From: Lepidostoma basale
Lineage: Eukaryota > Arthropoda > Insecta > Trichoptera > Lepidostomatidae
Reading direction: 5' to 3'
Length of the DNA: 64,000 bases
Assembly: GCA_022606425.2 (NCBI GenBank)
Contig: JAHDVF020001344.1
Location: forward strand, 1 to 64,000
Positions 52,226 to 63,483 of this stretch are shown here, piece after piece. The notes under the pieces are model-generated. The model worked only from the letters and a program-made list of their open reading frames with translations. It had not been told where the DNA came from and searched no databases. The position numbers were made by a program, and so were the translations under genes. The stretch's first letter is position 1. Every line of letters begins with the position of its first letter.

Positions 52226-53484
52226 AGTAATTGGAGATTGGACTGCCGCCTCGGTGGCGCTTCCGGTAATTGGAGGGGTTCTCCCTGCCGATCTCGAGGT
52301 GCTGGAGGCGGTTGCCAGGAGACGCCTCAAGCGGGGCGAGAGGGTGACCCATCTGGGCCCAACTCTTGACCCTGAAGAGGACGGACTTACAGTCTTGCGC
52401 GGAAGGATAAGGGAGGCTTCCATGTGTGATTGGCAAAAGAGATGGGACGAATCGCCCAGAGGGAGGTGGACCCACTCTTTCTTTCCCTCCTTGAGAAGAA
52501 GGATGAGCAGTGAGTGGATCGCCTTGGATCACCACGTTGTGCAGATGCTCTCGGGCCACGGAAACTTCCGTGCCAGGCTCCATGATTTTGGTCTGGTGCC
52601 GGACCCGGAGTGTACGTGCGGCGGGGGGCCCCAGACGGCCTTCCACATCCTCTGGGAGTGTAGTTCCCTGGTGAGCGCGCGGAATCGGATGATAGATGAT
52701 GTAAAAGTGGCTGTCCGCCCGGTCTGGAACTCAGATCTGACGGAGAGTCAAGATAACTTTGGGTGTTTGAAAGTATTCGTGAGAGCGTGGATTAATGCAT
52801 TTGCCGAGGCCGACACTTAGCCGGCCTCCACGTATATAAGGATGCTGGGACTACTGCTTCTGGATAGAGGGGTTTTTACGGTTGTCTACCCCACCGAAAT
52901 TCACCGGAATTTGTGCTGTTTCTTGCCCTCTGAGGGTGCGCTGTTTTCCAGCTGGGAGAGGGAGGTTGCCCCTCTGTGACATGTCTCGTTCCTCTCCCTC
53001 TTGGCCATAATAATAATTTGTGCAGTTGTTTTATTTATTTACTTAATATTATGAAATGCTTCCTAAACCTCGTCCTTTGTCCTACATGCCAAAAACTGTA
53101 CTCTACGTTATTATTTTTTTTTTCCCATCCCGCATTTGTCTCCTCTGCCTCTCCTGTTCTTCCCGCTGTATATTCCTGTGGTGTATCATTATTTTTATCT
53201 TTTATATAATGTTCCTAAAATGTTAATGTATTATATATTATGCTTATTTATTTATTCAATAAAGTACAGCGGAGCATAGAGGTGAGATTGAGTAGATTAA
53301 ATGTGGTCTGGCACCCCCTTGTTGTTGCCGTATTTAAATGTAAGTCCCGGATGGACCGGGGACAGGCCCAGGGAGTGTACGAGCGAGGCTGATAAAAGGG
53401 CGCCGCTACGCCCTATAACAGCCTCGGGTATGTGGCGGGAACTTCTATGTTCCTTTAAAAATAAAAATAAAAGTAGTTGGAGAT
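52226..53484 (+). mobile_element. 5'-truncated R1-clade LINE with 13-bp target duplication
   Basis: AGTAATTGGAGAT (52226-52238) and AGTAGTTGGAGAT (53472-53484) flank the insert, and the uninterrupted target survives at 56171 (AGTAGTTGGAAAT). From 52239 the ORF, closed at 52820, reads ASVALPVIGGVLPADLEVLE, AVARRRLKRGERVTHLGPTL, then the same tail as 39297-39722 with HHVVQMLSGHGNFRARLHDF, the CTCGGGPQTAFHILWEC zinc-knuckle-like motif and AFAEADT. The upstream in-frame ATG at 52161 lies in host repeat sequence, so the apparent 219-codon ORF is a fusion across the insertion boundary. A 3' UTR of about 640 bp and an A-rich end (53455-53471) follow. Confidence 0.9.
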
Positions 53485-53990
53485 ATTCATACGAGTAAGG
53501 CATGGACCTATTTAAACAACAAAGGCTCGTAAACTATTTTTACAGCCTTAGAGAAAGATTTGAAGAGGATTGTTTACTGTGGAGCAATTAATTATAATTG
53601 TTATATTTGCACAATTATAATAGATTGTACACAAATAACATTTCTCTCCAATAACTTCACAATCCCTGGAACGCGTAACCATAGTTGGAAGTCTCAGGTT
53701 ATACATTCATAAAGATTGCTAACTTTGGAGACATTGACTCAATAATGCCTAATGTCAAAAAGTATACATATTTTTATAATGGTCAGATTTGATATGTCGT
53801 TAACTTTCAACCTTTAATATTTGTAACCAAAAAAAATGAATTAGCGAAAACGCGTTTAAAATTGTACATACAGCATAATTATAATGCGTTATTGCGGACC
53901 TTGAATGTTAACTCAATGAACAGACTGGAAGCATTTAAAATGTGGCTCCACCCCCGAATGCTCAGGGTTTCCTGGACAGACATGGTTATA
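53485..53990 (+). mobile_element. RTE array, unit 1 (truncated by the duplicated segment)
   Basis: The spacer block (GAGCAAGGCATGGACC-like, CTGGAACGCGTAACCATAG) is followed by the C-terminal RTE region RLEAFKMWLHPRMLRVSWTD and MVI, cut at 53989 where the segmental duplication begins. Other units continue with TNTEVLR at this point. Confidence 0.75.
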
Positions 53991-54022
53991 TCAAATGTGA
54001 TATTGATATATTATTGTAACAC

Positions 54023-54058
54023 CTGATGATGTCAAAATTGGTTGATGAAACAGCTGTC
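54023..54058 (+). repeat. Hammerhead-like motif, duplicated copy
   Basis: CTGATGA (54023-54029), GTCAA..TTGAT stem, GAAA, CAGCTG, TC. Identical to 50187-50222; here it stands without its inverted partner. Confidence 0.5.
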
Positions 54059-54314
54059 ATAAAATTAATACAATTGTGATATAAAAACAAAGTTTTTTCT
54101 TTAACAGTTATAATTTAACTCAATTTTATCATATCAGAGTCGCGCATTTACGTAGCCAGTGTTACGAAAGATTTTATATAATAAATGTAATCTTGTAAGA
54201 TCTGATATTCCATCTTTGTATCTTTGTAAAATATACTTTAACGAGACTAGTCATAAAAATAAAATCATTTGAATTACACATTAAAATTTAATTTATGAAA
54301 GACGCGTTTATGTG

Positions 54315-54808
54315 GGGTGTTTTTTTTTAGAGGTTTGATTTTTAAACTGCCAACATTGTTTCTACAGACTGTCAATTTGACAGTTGACAGTTGATTTGTA
54401 GTCAATACGTTTTGCCATTTTATCATAAATATACTAACGTCAGAACAGCGCTTGAAAATTGTGCAAATTTATTTAAAAACTCATGGTTCGGTTCGCCAAA
54501 CTTATCGTGCAATACATTCATTTTACGGTCGACATAATTGTCCATCCCAGTAAAATATTCGGAAGACCAAGGATCGTTTTCGCATCACGTACACTCTAGT
54601 GGATAATACACACCCACAAAGACGACAATTGTCGAAAATTGGATTTCACGATTGCGCTTCATTCGAGCTAGCCGTAGCACTCATATGCCCGAAATCATAT
54701 TTAAGCAATAGTGGCATAAAATAGTGGCATTAAATTAATAATTTTATTTAAACTTGTTTTTTTTTTTCATTTTGAATATGAATTGTATATCTCAAAAAAA
54801 AAACACCC
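54315..54808 (+). mobile_element. Internally deleted Tc1/mariner-superfamily MITE, copy 2
   Basis: Same element as 50479-50973 inside the second duplication copy, with only a few substitutions. Confidence 0.72.
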
Positions 54809-54831
54809 TATATAAATAACGTATTTTTTTT

Positions 54832-54896
54832 AACTCCGCCACAGTGACCTGATCAGTCAATGTGCCGGTCCCAAGCCCGGAAAAAGGAGGAGGGTG
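54832..54896 (+). repeat. Conserved block GTGCCGGTCCCAAGCCCGG, copy 3 of 4
   Basis: Identical to the copy at 50997 as part of the segmental duplication. Confidence 0.6.
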
Positions 54897-55154
54897 TCTC
54901 ATGTTTTCTTAAAGACTTGCATTTTCAACCATGTATTTTTTTCACTTATTGAGATTTGATTTTTGGTCTTCGGTAAAGCTAGACTATAAAATCAATACCT
55001 TAATCGTTAGTTCAACAAAAAAACCGATAGTACTGAAATGTCGCATTTTACGTAAATCGAATTAAGTAGCATAAATCTTTTGTTAACTATGAATTATGTT
55101 TGTTTCGTTCCCATTCTCAGACTTTAATTTTATTTAAAATCATTGATTATGAAT

Positions 55155-55300
55155 TATGAAGAATCGACGTGCGTGTATGACTCGATGTATGAATGTGGAA
55201 GAAACTAGAGAGGTGTGCCAGGATAGAGTAGTGTGGCGGTCCATTCTTTCTGCCTACCCCTGCGGGGAAACGGCGTGATGGTTTGTTGTTGTTGTTGTTG
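55155..55300 (+). mobile_element. LINE 3' terminus with (GTT)n tail, copy 2
   Basis: KNRRACMTRCMNVEETREVC then QDRVVWRSILSAYPCGETA, with (GTT)n to about 55300. Duplicate of 51212-51355, with Trp retained where copy 1 has Leu. Confidence 0.82.
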
Positions 55301-56169
55301 ATTATGATTATCTTGAAAATTATTGAAATAATACAAAAATATTCATATTTTAAAAATTACTTCAGCGGTTCGGTATGAGTCAAATTGAGATTGTTTCAAT
55401 TTATGTCCTTCCTATGTTGGTAAAATTATTCGTTATCCATTCTTACTACAGCAAGAGAAATAATTATGGCTTTCGTTAAATGGAAATAACAGTGTTTTAA
55501 ATGTTTTTAACTAATTAAATATATTTATTTTGTTAACTGAATGATAACCAACATTGACGTCATCGAAATTGTAGTTTCGAGTGAATATAAGAACGAACAA
55601 TTAAACAACCCTTGTTGGAGATTTATTTATACGCCAAACATCTAAATCAAGAGCAAAAGAGATATTATGATAAAAAAAATGGCAGATTGCAGAAGAAGAC
55701 ACATTTGAAGAACGACTTATATGATTCACTGGAGTTTGAAAGAACAGAAGATCGAAGAATATTTCCACAACTCAGAAATTGCTTTTTGTGGGATAATTAT
55801 TTATGATTGTTATATTTGCCAAATCATAAGTAATTAAAACATTTAAAAGCTTTTTCTATAATAACTTCACAATACCTACCCATCTAGGTATCTAACAAAT
55901 GACAATCTATTTTTTATTATAATAGTTGGATACATTATTTTAGGTGACCAAATCGTCAATTGATGTGCCCAAAGCTTGGTTCAAGAGTTATATTTTGAAT
56001 TAAAATGACTCACAAACATTTGAAGAACGACTTATATGGTATTCAAAAGGACAAATACTCATTAAGAATATAATAAATGGTATTATGCTTCAAATTGTAT
56101 TACTGTAAATGTGCTATTGTGAGAGTATATTAACTGAAAAACCGAAAGAACTTCGGATAGAAGTGAATG

Positions 56170-57005
56170 AAGCAGTAGTTGGAAATATTCATACGAGCAA
56201 GGCATGGACCATTTGAAACAAGAAAGGCTCGTAAACTATTTTTACAGCCTGAGAGAAAGATTTTAAGAGGAATGTTTACTGTGCTGCAATTAAATATAAT
56301 TGTTGTATTTGCACAATTATAATTAATTGTACACAAATAACATTTTTCTCCAATAACTTCACAATCCCTGGAACGCGTAACCATTGTTGGAAGTCTCAGG
56401 TTATACATTCATGAAGATTGCTAACTTTGGAGACATTGACTCAATAATGCCTAATGTCAACAGAGGCCCAACAGGGCACTTGAAGAAAAAGAATTGCGGT
56501 TTGATTTAGAAATTCAGTTTTGTAAATTTCAAAACTTTCAAACTTCGAGATAATTAAATGAATAGTTTTCTAAGGAAACATAATGTGCACAAATCATGAA
56601 CTGAATTTTTTTTTTATTCTTGATTTCATTGTTAACCACATTTATTAAATAAGTATTTAATTTTATAAAAGGAAAAAACAACTTTTGCTGGATAAATTAG
56701 CAATAAATTGTTAATTCATCCAGCGAAAGCCAGAAGAAAGAAGATCATATATTTTCAATAACGACCTCGTTTATTCCATGGAATTGAAGACTGTAGTGAC
56801 TCCCGTATTTCCGGATATTGTTTCTAATAACACTTATGTTTAAAATAATGCATTATAATGAAAATTCATTTTCCTTATTATGGTTTGATTTTGATATTTC
56901 GATTTATCAACTGTGATGATTGACATATTTCTGTTATCTTAATTTTGCTAAGTGACATATGCTTTGTAGGTTTTTCTTCTATCTGATTTAGCACAAACAA
57001 GGTGA
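56170..57005 (+). repeat. RTE array, unit 2 (coding part deleted)
   Basis: The spacer block 56170-56459 joins directly to the 3' UTR at 56460 (GAGGCCCAACAGGGCACTTG), so the ORF part present in units 3 and 4 is missing. The UTR runs to about 57005 (TTTAGCACAAACAAGG). Confidence 0.75.
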
Positions 57006-57006
57006 A

Positions 57007-58112
57007 TGAAGCAGAAGTTGGAGATAATCATACGAGCAAGGCATGGACCATTTGAAACAACAAAGGCTCGTAAACTATTTTTACAGCCTGAGAGAAAGAT
57101 TTTAAGAGGAATGTTTACTGTGCTGCAATTAAATATAATTGTTGTATTTGCACAATTATAATAAATTGTACACAAATAACATTTTTCTCCAATAACTTCA
57201 CAATCCCTGGAACGCGTAACCATAGTTGGAAGTCTCAGGTTATACATTCATGAAGATTGCTAACTTTGGAGACATTGACTCAATAATGCCTAATGTCAAC
57301 AAAGTATACATATTTTTATAATGGTCAGATTTGATATATCGTTAACTATCAACCTTTAATAATTGTAACCAAAAAAAATAAATTAGCGAAAACGCGTTTA
57401 AAATTGTACATACAACATAATTATAATGCGTTATTGCGTACCTTGAAATTTAACTCAATGAACAGACTCGAAGCATTTAAAATCTGGCTCCACCCCCGAA
57501 TGCTCAGGGTTTCCTGGACAGACATGGTTACCAATACCGAAGTCCTGAGGCGAGCTAGAGTTGACAAGGAACTGTTATCAACTATCAACGTTCGAAAGAT
57601 CTCACATTTTGGACATGTACTGCGTGGGGAAAAGTACCGCCTTCTCCAACTGATATTGGAGGGGAAAATTGAGAGACGCCGAGTGGACCGGCATCTGAAG
57701 TGTGTAGGAGCTGTTCCGAGCGGCGCAAGATAAGGACAGGTTCGCCGAGGTGATCACCAATGTTGGGAGGACCCAACAGGGCACTTGAAGAAAAAGAATT
57801 GCGGTTTGATTTAGAAATTCAGTTTTGTAAATTTCAAAACTTTCAAACTTCGAGATAATTAAATGAATGGTTTTCTAAGGAAACACAATGTGCACAAATC
57901 ATGAACTGAAATTTTTTTTATTCTTGATTTCATTTATAACCACATTTATTAAATAAGTATTTAATTTTATAAAATGAAAAAACAACTTTTGCTGGATAAA
58001 TTAGCAATAAATTTTAATTCATTGTCATATTTCTGTTATCTTAATTTTGCTAAGTGACATATTATGCTTTGTAGGTTTTTCTTCTATCTGATTTAGCACA
58101 AACAAGGTGAAT
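57007..58112 (+). mobile_element. RTE array, unit 3 with LINE C-terminus
   Basis: Spacer 57007-57299, then the ORF 57404-57733 (109 codons): LRTLKFNSMNRLEAFKIWLH, PRMLRVSWTDMVTNTEVLRR, LSTINVRKISHFGHVLRGEK, YRLLQLILEGKIERRRVDR. Reading on in another frame gives EELFRAAQDKDRFAEVITNV-like sequence with GGPNRAL. MxRMLRxSWTDxVTNxEVLRR and GHxLRGxKYxLLQLIxEGKI are the C-terminal signature of a large RTE-like LINE group in insects. The UTR GAAAAAGAATTGCGGTTTGA follows to about 58112. Confidence 0.85.
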
Positions 58113-58114
58113 GA

Positions 58115-59420
58115 AGCAGTAGTTGGAGATAATCATACGAGCAAGGCATGGACCATTTGAAACAACAAAGGCTCGTAAACTATTTTTACAGCCTTAGAGA
58201 AAGATTTTAAGAGGATTGTTTACTGTGCTGCAATTAAATATAATTGTTGTATTTGCACAATTATAATAAATTGTACACAAATAAAAATTTTCTCCAATAA
58301 CTTCACAATCCCTGGAACGCGTAACCATAGTTGGAAGTCTCAGGTTATACATTCATGAAGATTGCTAACTTTGGAGACATTGACTCAATAATGCCTAATG
58401 TCAACAAAGTATACATATTTTTATAATGGTCAGATTTGATATATCGTTAACTATCAACCTTTAATTATAGTAACCAAAAAAAAAAATTAGCGAAAACGCG
58501 TTTAAAATTGTACATACAACATAATTATAATGCGTTATTGCGGACCTTGAAAGTTAACGTAATGAACAGACTGGAAACATTTCAAATGTGGCTCCACCGC
58601 CGAATGCTCAGGGTTTCCTGGACCGACATGGTTACCAATACCGAAGTCCTGAGGCAAGCTAGAGATGACAGGGAACTGTTATCAACTATCAAGGTTCGAA
58701 AGATCTCACATCTGGGACATGTACTGCGTGGGGAAAAGAACCTCCTTCTCCAACTGATATTGGAGGGGAAAATTGAGAGACGTCGAGTGGACCGGCATCC
58801 GAAGTGTGGAGGAGCTGTTCCGAGTGGCGCAGGATAAGGACAGGTTCGCCGAGGTGATCGCCAATGTTGGGGGGACCCAACAGGGCACTTGAAGAAAAAG
58901 AATTGCGGTTTGATTTAAAAATTCAGTTTTGTAAATTTCAAAACTTTCAAACTTCGGAGATAATTAAATTAATAGTTTTCAAAGGAAACACAATGTGCAC
59001 AAATCATGAACTGATATTTTTTCTAATTATTGATTTCATTGTTAACCATTGCGTCACATTTGTTAAATAAGTATTTAAGTTTTTAAAATGAAATAAACAA
59101 CTTTCACTGGATAAATTAGCAATAAATTGTTAATTCATCCAGCGAAAGCCAGAAGAAAGAAGATCATATATTTTCAATAACGACATCGTTTATTCAATGG
59201 AATGGAAGGCTGCAGTGACTCCCGTATTTCCGGATATTGTTTCTAATAACACTTATGTTTAAAATAGTGCATTTTAATAAAAATTCATTTTCCTTATCAT
59301 GGTTTGATTTTGATATTTCGATTTATCGACTGTGATGATTGTCATATTTGTGTTATCTTGATTTTGCTAAGTGACATGTGCTTTGTAGGTTTTTCTTCTG
59401 TCTGATTTAGCACAAACAAG
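58115..59420 (+). mobile_element. RTE array, unit 4 with LINE C-terminus
   Basis: Same layout as unit 3: spacer 58115-58405, ORF 58508-58837 (109 codons; RLETFQMWLHRRMLRVSWTD, NTEVLRQARDDRELLSTIKV, ISHLGHVLRGEKNLLLQLIL), then VAQDKDRFAEVIANVGGTQQ and GT in the next frame, and the full-length UTR to 59420. A frameshift near 58760 (RRRVDRHPKCGG instead of a KRGxGRR-type reading) is shared with unit 3, so the array multiplied after that mutation. Confidence 0.85.
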
Positions 59421-60520
59421 GTAATTTTATACAAGATATGTCATAGAAATGGCAAAACTTAAAGGATAAATAGTTATCTGAGGAAACATCACGTGCTCAA
59501 GATTGGACCAAGAATTTTTTCAATTATTAATTTCATTGGTAGACATTACGCAATTTTTGTTAAATTAATATTCAATATTGCTAAATGTTTACCAATAAAC
59601 TGATAATTCATTCAGCAAAAAGCGGGAAACATTCAAATAACGACCTCTTGAATGATTGAACTTATTTAAATAAATGGAAATAAATTGTACAATACATACT
59701 AAGTGTAAAAGTGCCATTGTGAGAGTATATTTACTAAAAAACTGAAAGAACTTTGGATAGAAGTGAATTAGGAAGTAGTTGGAGAAATTCATACGAGCAT
59801 GGCATGGACCAAGAATATACAAAATTATTGGTTTTATTCGTTGTGATTCAGAGAATTATGTTCGATTTTAATTATAATTTCTAATTACAACAAAAAATAC
59901 TGGTAATATACCCAGCGGACAGCGTAAGTAAGAATTCCATACTCACTGTTTTTTCCCACCTTTCTTACTTTTCTTTGTAAAATTGCCGTATAAATAATAA
60001 GTATTTTAATTTGTATCTTTAATTCTTTAAAACACCTGATGATGCCAAAATTGGTTGTCGAAACAACTGAAATCATACCTTTTGAAAGAATTAGTGTTAA
60101 ACGAGCAGTTAAAATTATGAGTAGTACTAAATATTTATAGTTTGTATTAAATTTTATTGACTTGTGCAATATATTTTATCTGCAATTAATTGGAAATCGA
60201 TCAATTTTTTGATAGTTTAGGAAACTGCCAAATTAATATTATAAACAATTGTAAACTCGTATATCTCCATAAACCTAAACATTTTCACAATTTTCTTTGA
60301 ACCACCAAGTTGTTTATTTAATAATAGTTCCACGTGAGCTTTTATGATAACATGTTGGAAAAACATCGGTTATATAGATCTTTCTTATGGCATTCACCTT
60401 AAGATCTTTGGATAGAAGTGAATAATGTTACTGTCGGAGAAATCTTCATACGCCCAACAGCATTGGCAAAAATATAATATTTTTGTTTAAAATTTTCATT
60501 TTTTTAATTTATTTATGATT
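59420..60520. other. Decayed array remnants and one hammerhead-like motif
   Basis: 59440-59820 holds diverged pieces of the array (AGTAGTTGGAGAAATTCATA near 59770, AACTGATAATTCATTCAGC near 59600). At 60036-60075, CTGATGA, a CCAA/TTGG stem and GTCGAAACAACTG form another stem-GAAAC motif. The rest is AT-rich without recognisable features. Confidence 0.5.
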
Positions 60521-60521
60521 T

Positions 60522-60590
60522 TTAACTCCGCCACAGTGGCCCGAAAAGTCCACGGTGCCGGTCCCAAGCCCGGAAAAAGGAGGAGGGATT
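60522..60590 (+). repeat. Conserved block GTGCCGGTCCCAAGCCCGG, copy 4 of 4
   Basis: AACTCCGCCACAGTGGCCCG, TCCACGGTGCCGGTCCCAAG, CCCGGAAAAAGGAGGAGGG. See 43367. Confidence 0.6.
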
Positions 60591-60827
60591 CCCTTATCTT
60601 CTAAAAAGCTTATTCTCCTGGCGGCCTGACCTTTCGTGCCTCTTCTACATTCACGAACCGTGACACGTACCCTCGTCAATTGTTTCGTTTTCGAAAATGG
60701 CCGCCTTTTAGCACTAGATTAATTTGGTCAAGCTGTGTCTGCTTTAGTATAACTCTTTTTTTTTCCATTCACACTGTACAATATCTTTTTAACAATTTTC
60801 CCCTATCCATATCTTCCATATGTCCAT

Positions 60828-61803
60828 GTCGCCGCCAACTAGTTAAATACGCCGCTCAATTGAACGGCTAGGCTTATAATAAAATGTCGGCATTCAATTA
60901 AGTGACAAGGCTGGTAGTTGAATAAATTAAGATAGCCCAACGTTTAACGAGTTGGCTGCTTGAAAGCTAGCCCAAACGATCGCCACCAGGTGGCCGCACC
61001 ATTGCAGTCATTGTAATTTAGTTCTAATTTTTACCACTGCAACGCTTGCAGTCATATAACAATATTATGTTCAACTGTCAGTAGGCATTCGATAACGTTT
61101 ATTTTTGTAAAAAGTAACACGATTTTCAAACAAAAAATAGAGAGAGCATGCGTATAGGGGATGTGGGATGAATTTTTTTTTTTTAAACTAACTCTAACCT
61201 AAACGTACTGTTCTTCTTTACTACCGTGCGACTTTTAACATTGACTTAGCGCTTGTACGGTAATAATGTTCATATGACGCGTAGCGTGTTTATAAAAAAC
61301 ATAACTTTATTTTTATTTCTATTTTACTTTAACCACCTCAACAGATCGGAAGACCTAATTACAGAGAGGAATAACATCACAATCACCCAAGCTTTAGAAA
61401 AATCACTTTTTAATTATTATTGATTTCACCGAGAATTAGGTTAGAGTTTAGTTTTTTAAATAATAATACATCCCACATCCCCTATCTACACATATTTTTT
61501 TTACGCAGACGCTAAAAACGTGTTTAGCAAAATCCCTTTTTTATTTGTGTTCGAATAAATAAATGAATTCACGATAATATAAAATCACAAAAACGTTGCT
61601 TTCAACATGACGGCTAAGCGTCCGTTAGCCATGTCATTGAATTCCGCCATTTTATTATCGGCTTGGCGACGTTTAACCTTTTGGTTAAGCGTTGCGTTCA
61701 TCAAGTTGGCTAAGCGTCCGTTAGCCATGTCATTGAATGCCGGCATTTTATTATCAGCCTAGCCGTTCAATTGAGTGGCGTGTTTAACTTCTTGCTGGTG
61801 ACA
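60828..61803. mobile_element. Non-autonomous DNA transposon (long-TIR MITE), copy 2
   Basis: Left end GTCGCCGCCAACTAGTTAAA; right end in reverse complement GTCACCAGCAAGAAGTTAAA. CAATTGAACGGCTAGGCTTA and AACGTTTAACGAGTTGGCTG lie on the left, and two copies of GGCTAAGCGTCCGTTAGCCA on the right. The flanks show (G/A)TCCAT on both sides, a possible 6-9 bp target duplication. The middle (61130-61520) is a nested inverted repeat. No ORF. Confidence 0.75.
61140..61520. repeat. Nested inverted repeat in MITE copy 2
   Basis: TATAGGGGATGTGGGATGAA (61152-61171) pairs with CATCCCACATCCCCTAT (61471-61487), and ACTAACTCTAACCTAA (61188-61203) with TTAGGTTAGAGTTTAG (61437-61452). Absent from MITE copy 1, so it is a later insertion or a variable core. 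Confidence 0.65.
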
Positions 61804-61889
61804 TCCATACCATCTTAGTGACCATTTCTTAATTTTACTTAGGACGCATTCATTCCCCTATATTATTTTATGTTATTTTATTTATTCAT

Positions 61890-62005
61890 TTCGTTACATG
61901 TCGCTTATACAGTAACAATTATCCAGTAAACAAGAGTCTATTGTTTACATAAATTTATTTCGGTATTTTTTCGGGTGTTTTCGGTCTTTAGTACCTATGC
62001 GTTCT
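61890..62005. repeat. Dispersed repeat shared with 63725-63835
   Basis: ACAATTATCCAGTAAACAAG, ATTGTTTACAT and TTTTTCGGGTGTTTTCGGTC with TTAGTACC match the end of the window at 63750-63830 in the same order. Confidence 0.6.
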
Positions 62006-62149
62006 ATTTTATTTTGATATTAATTATGTAAGTGCAAAAATATACAAACAAACTAATATTTTGGTATAACATTAAAAATAATAATGTTTTGGTAAAATAT
62101 TATTTAATAATATTTTTAAGTTCTTGCTGGTCAAGTGCTTAATCACAGC

Positions 62150-62608
62150 TAATTTAAAAAAACGGTGGATATGTGTAGCATAAATTAAATAAACACAAAA
62201 GTCCGGATCGTCCATGCCAACATGTGCAACATCGAAAAAAACATTATGTGTTATTATAATATAATAAATTATGTGCTAAATTAAAACAACGGTGGATTCG
62301 TGAAAATAAATTAAATATACAATATGCGCACCACCTAAAAATAACATTTTGTGTTAATTTATTTTTATTTAGTTATTTTATTTTATATCATTGTATTTTA
62401 TATTATTTGTTTTAGATTTATTTTGTGGGTGTTGCACGATCGAAGTGTGCGCGGGAGATGCCTATTGGTGGCGATGAGGTTCGCAACCCATCACACCGCG
62501 TCTCCCGCGGAGCGAAAAGATAAGGATGGAGTGCCGCATCAGTAAAAGTGTGACAGTCCATTCTTTCTGCCTACCCTTTCAGGGAGACGGCGTGATGGTT
62601 AGTTAGTT
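62150..62608 (+). repeat. SINE-like element with LINE 3' tail, plus a partial 5' copy
   Basis: The full copy 62280-62608 has all blocks: ACGGTGGATTCGTG, ATGCGCACCACCTAAAAA, CACGATCGAAGTGTGCGCGG, GGTTCGCAACCCATCACACC, GGATGGAGTGCCGCATCAGT, then CATTCTTTCTGCCTACCCTT and GGTTAGTTAGTT. A partial copy of its first 110 bp (ACGGTGGATATGTGTAGCAT, AACATTATGTGTTATT) lies just before, at 62150-62265. Confidence 0.8.
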
Positions 62609-62789
62609 TATTTATTAATATGGTTGAAAACAAGTAATAACATGGACTCAAAACTAACACAATTGATAATATTTCCACAAGAAAGAATGTTAAGTTTTTC
62701 TTTGACCTCTTGGACTGATTTTCTTATCAAATATCAAATCAGGTCATGCGGTTAAATAAAATCTGGCATTATTCTATCGACGGCCGCAG

Positions 62790-62950
62790 AGAAGTTAGCA
62801 GAAGACAGCTCTTCTAGCCTGGAAACATCTGAGAATCGACCGGCGTCAGAACTGTGGAGGAGCGTTTAGCGCAGCCCTGGACTGGGAAGCTTTCTCCCAA
62901 ATGATCGTCAACGTCGGGGGGACTCGGCAAGATACGTGATGAAGAAGAAG
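62790..62950 (+). mobile_element. RTE-like LINE 3' end
   Basis: LEHLRIDRRQNCGG and then QPWTGKLSPK-type readings, followed by DWEAFSQMIVNVGGTRQDT and a GAAGAAGAAG end. VNVGGTRQDT is the C-terminus seen as VANVGGTQQGT in the RTE array. Confidence 0.65.
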
Positions 62951-62984
62951 ATTATTTTACAAGCTTAAATACTGCATATACAAA

Positions 62985-63320
62985 ACCTCCGGCATTTGTT
63001 TCCTCTGCCTCTCCTGTTCTTTCCACTGTATATTCCTGTGGTGTATCATTATTTTTAACTTTTATATAATGTTTCCAAAATTGTTATGTATTATATATTA
63101 TGTTTATTTATTCAATAAAGTACAGCGGAGCATAGAAGTAGGATTGAGTAGATTAAATGTGGTCTAGCACCCCCTTGTTGTTGCCGTCTTTAAATGTAAG
63201 TCCCGGATGGACCGGGGACAGGCCCAGGGAGTGTACGAGCGAGGCTGATAAAAGGGCGCCGCTACGCCCTATAACAGTCTCGGGTATGTGGCGGGAACTT
63301 CTATGTTCCTTTTAAAAAAT
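62985..63320 (+). mobile_element. 3' UTR end of an R1-clade LINE
   Basis: CCTCTGCCTCTCCTGTTCTT, TTATTCAATAAAGTACAGCG, GTCTAGCACCCCCTTGTTGT, GTAAGTCCCGGATGGACCGG, GGGCGCCGCTACGCCCTATA and GGCGGGAACTTCTATGTTCC match 40020-40360 and 53130-53455. Only the last 335 bp are present; the end has A/T-rich sequence without clean poly-A. Confidence 0.82.
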
Positions 63321-63339
63321 ATATATATATAATATACAA

Positions 63340-63480
63340 AACCTGCGTAAGGCCTATACTCACATATAGCATTGAGACCAGAGCTGATACCACAAGAACG
63401 AAGGCTAAAGTGCGGGTGGCCGAGATGCGGATGCTGAGGATGATAGCAGGAAAGACTCTCTCGCATCCATAGGTCATCAC
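63340..63480 (+). mobile_element. RTE-like LINE fragment (family of 30240-30650)
   Basis: LRPILTYSIETRADTTRTKA-like sequence in shifting frames, then KVRVAEMRMLRMIAGKTL. AEMRMLRMIAG equals AEMRTLRMISG at 30262. Confidence 0.7.
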
Positions 63481-63483
63481 AGG

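Larger units (their letters stand above)
53989..56170 (+). repeat. Segmental duplication, copy 2
   Basis: See 50153-52225. Here the left boundary falls precisely inside an RTE LINE ORF (after GACATGGTTA), which shows the duplicated block was inserted into the array rather than the array duplicated around it. Confidence 0.85.
60640..61880 (-). mobile_element. LINE 3' fragment (TTAG-tailed family), split by a MITE
   Basis: 60640-60827 reads, in reverse complement, the WFGHMER region backwards through TACATTCACGAACCGTG (NVEEAR block). The interrupted GTCCATA / TACCATCTTAGTGACC sequence resumes at 61803-61865. Together they match 5537-5900 and 7610-7930 reversed. The MITE at 60828-61803 is therefore younger than this LINE copy. 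Confidence 0.7.

Noticed and set aside
52161..52820. 219-codon ORF as one protein
   Set aside because: Its first 26 codons lie in the target repeat and target duplication; the LINE part starts at 52239, so it is a fusion across an insertion boundary.
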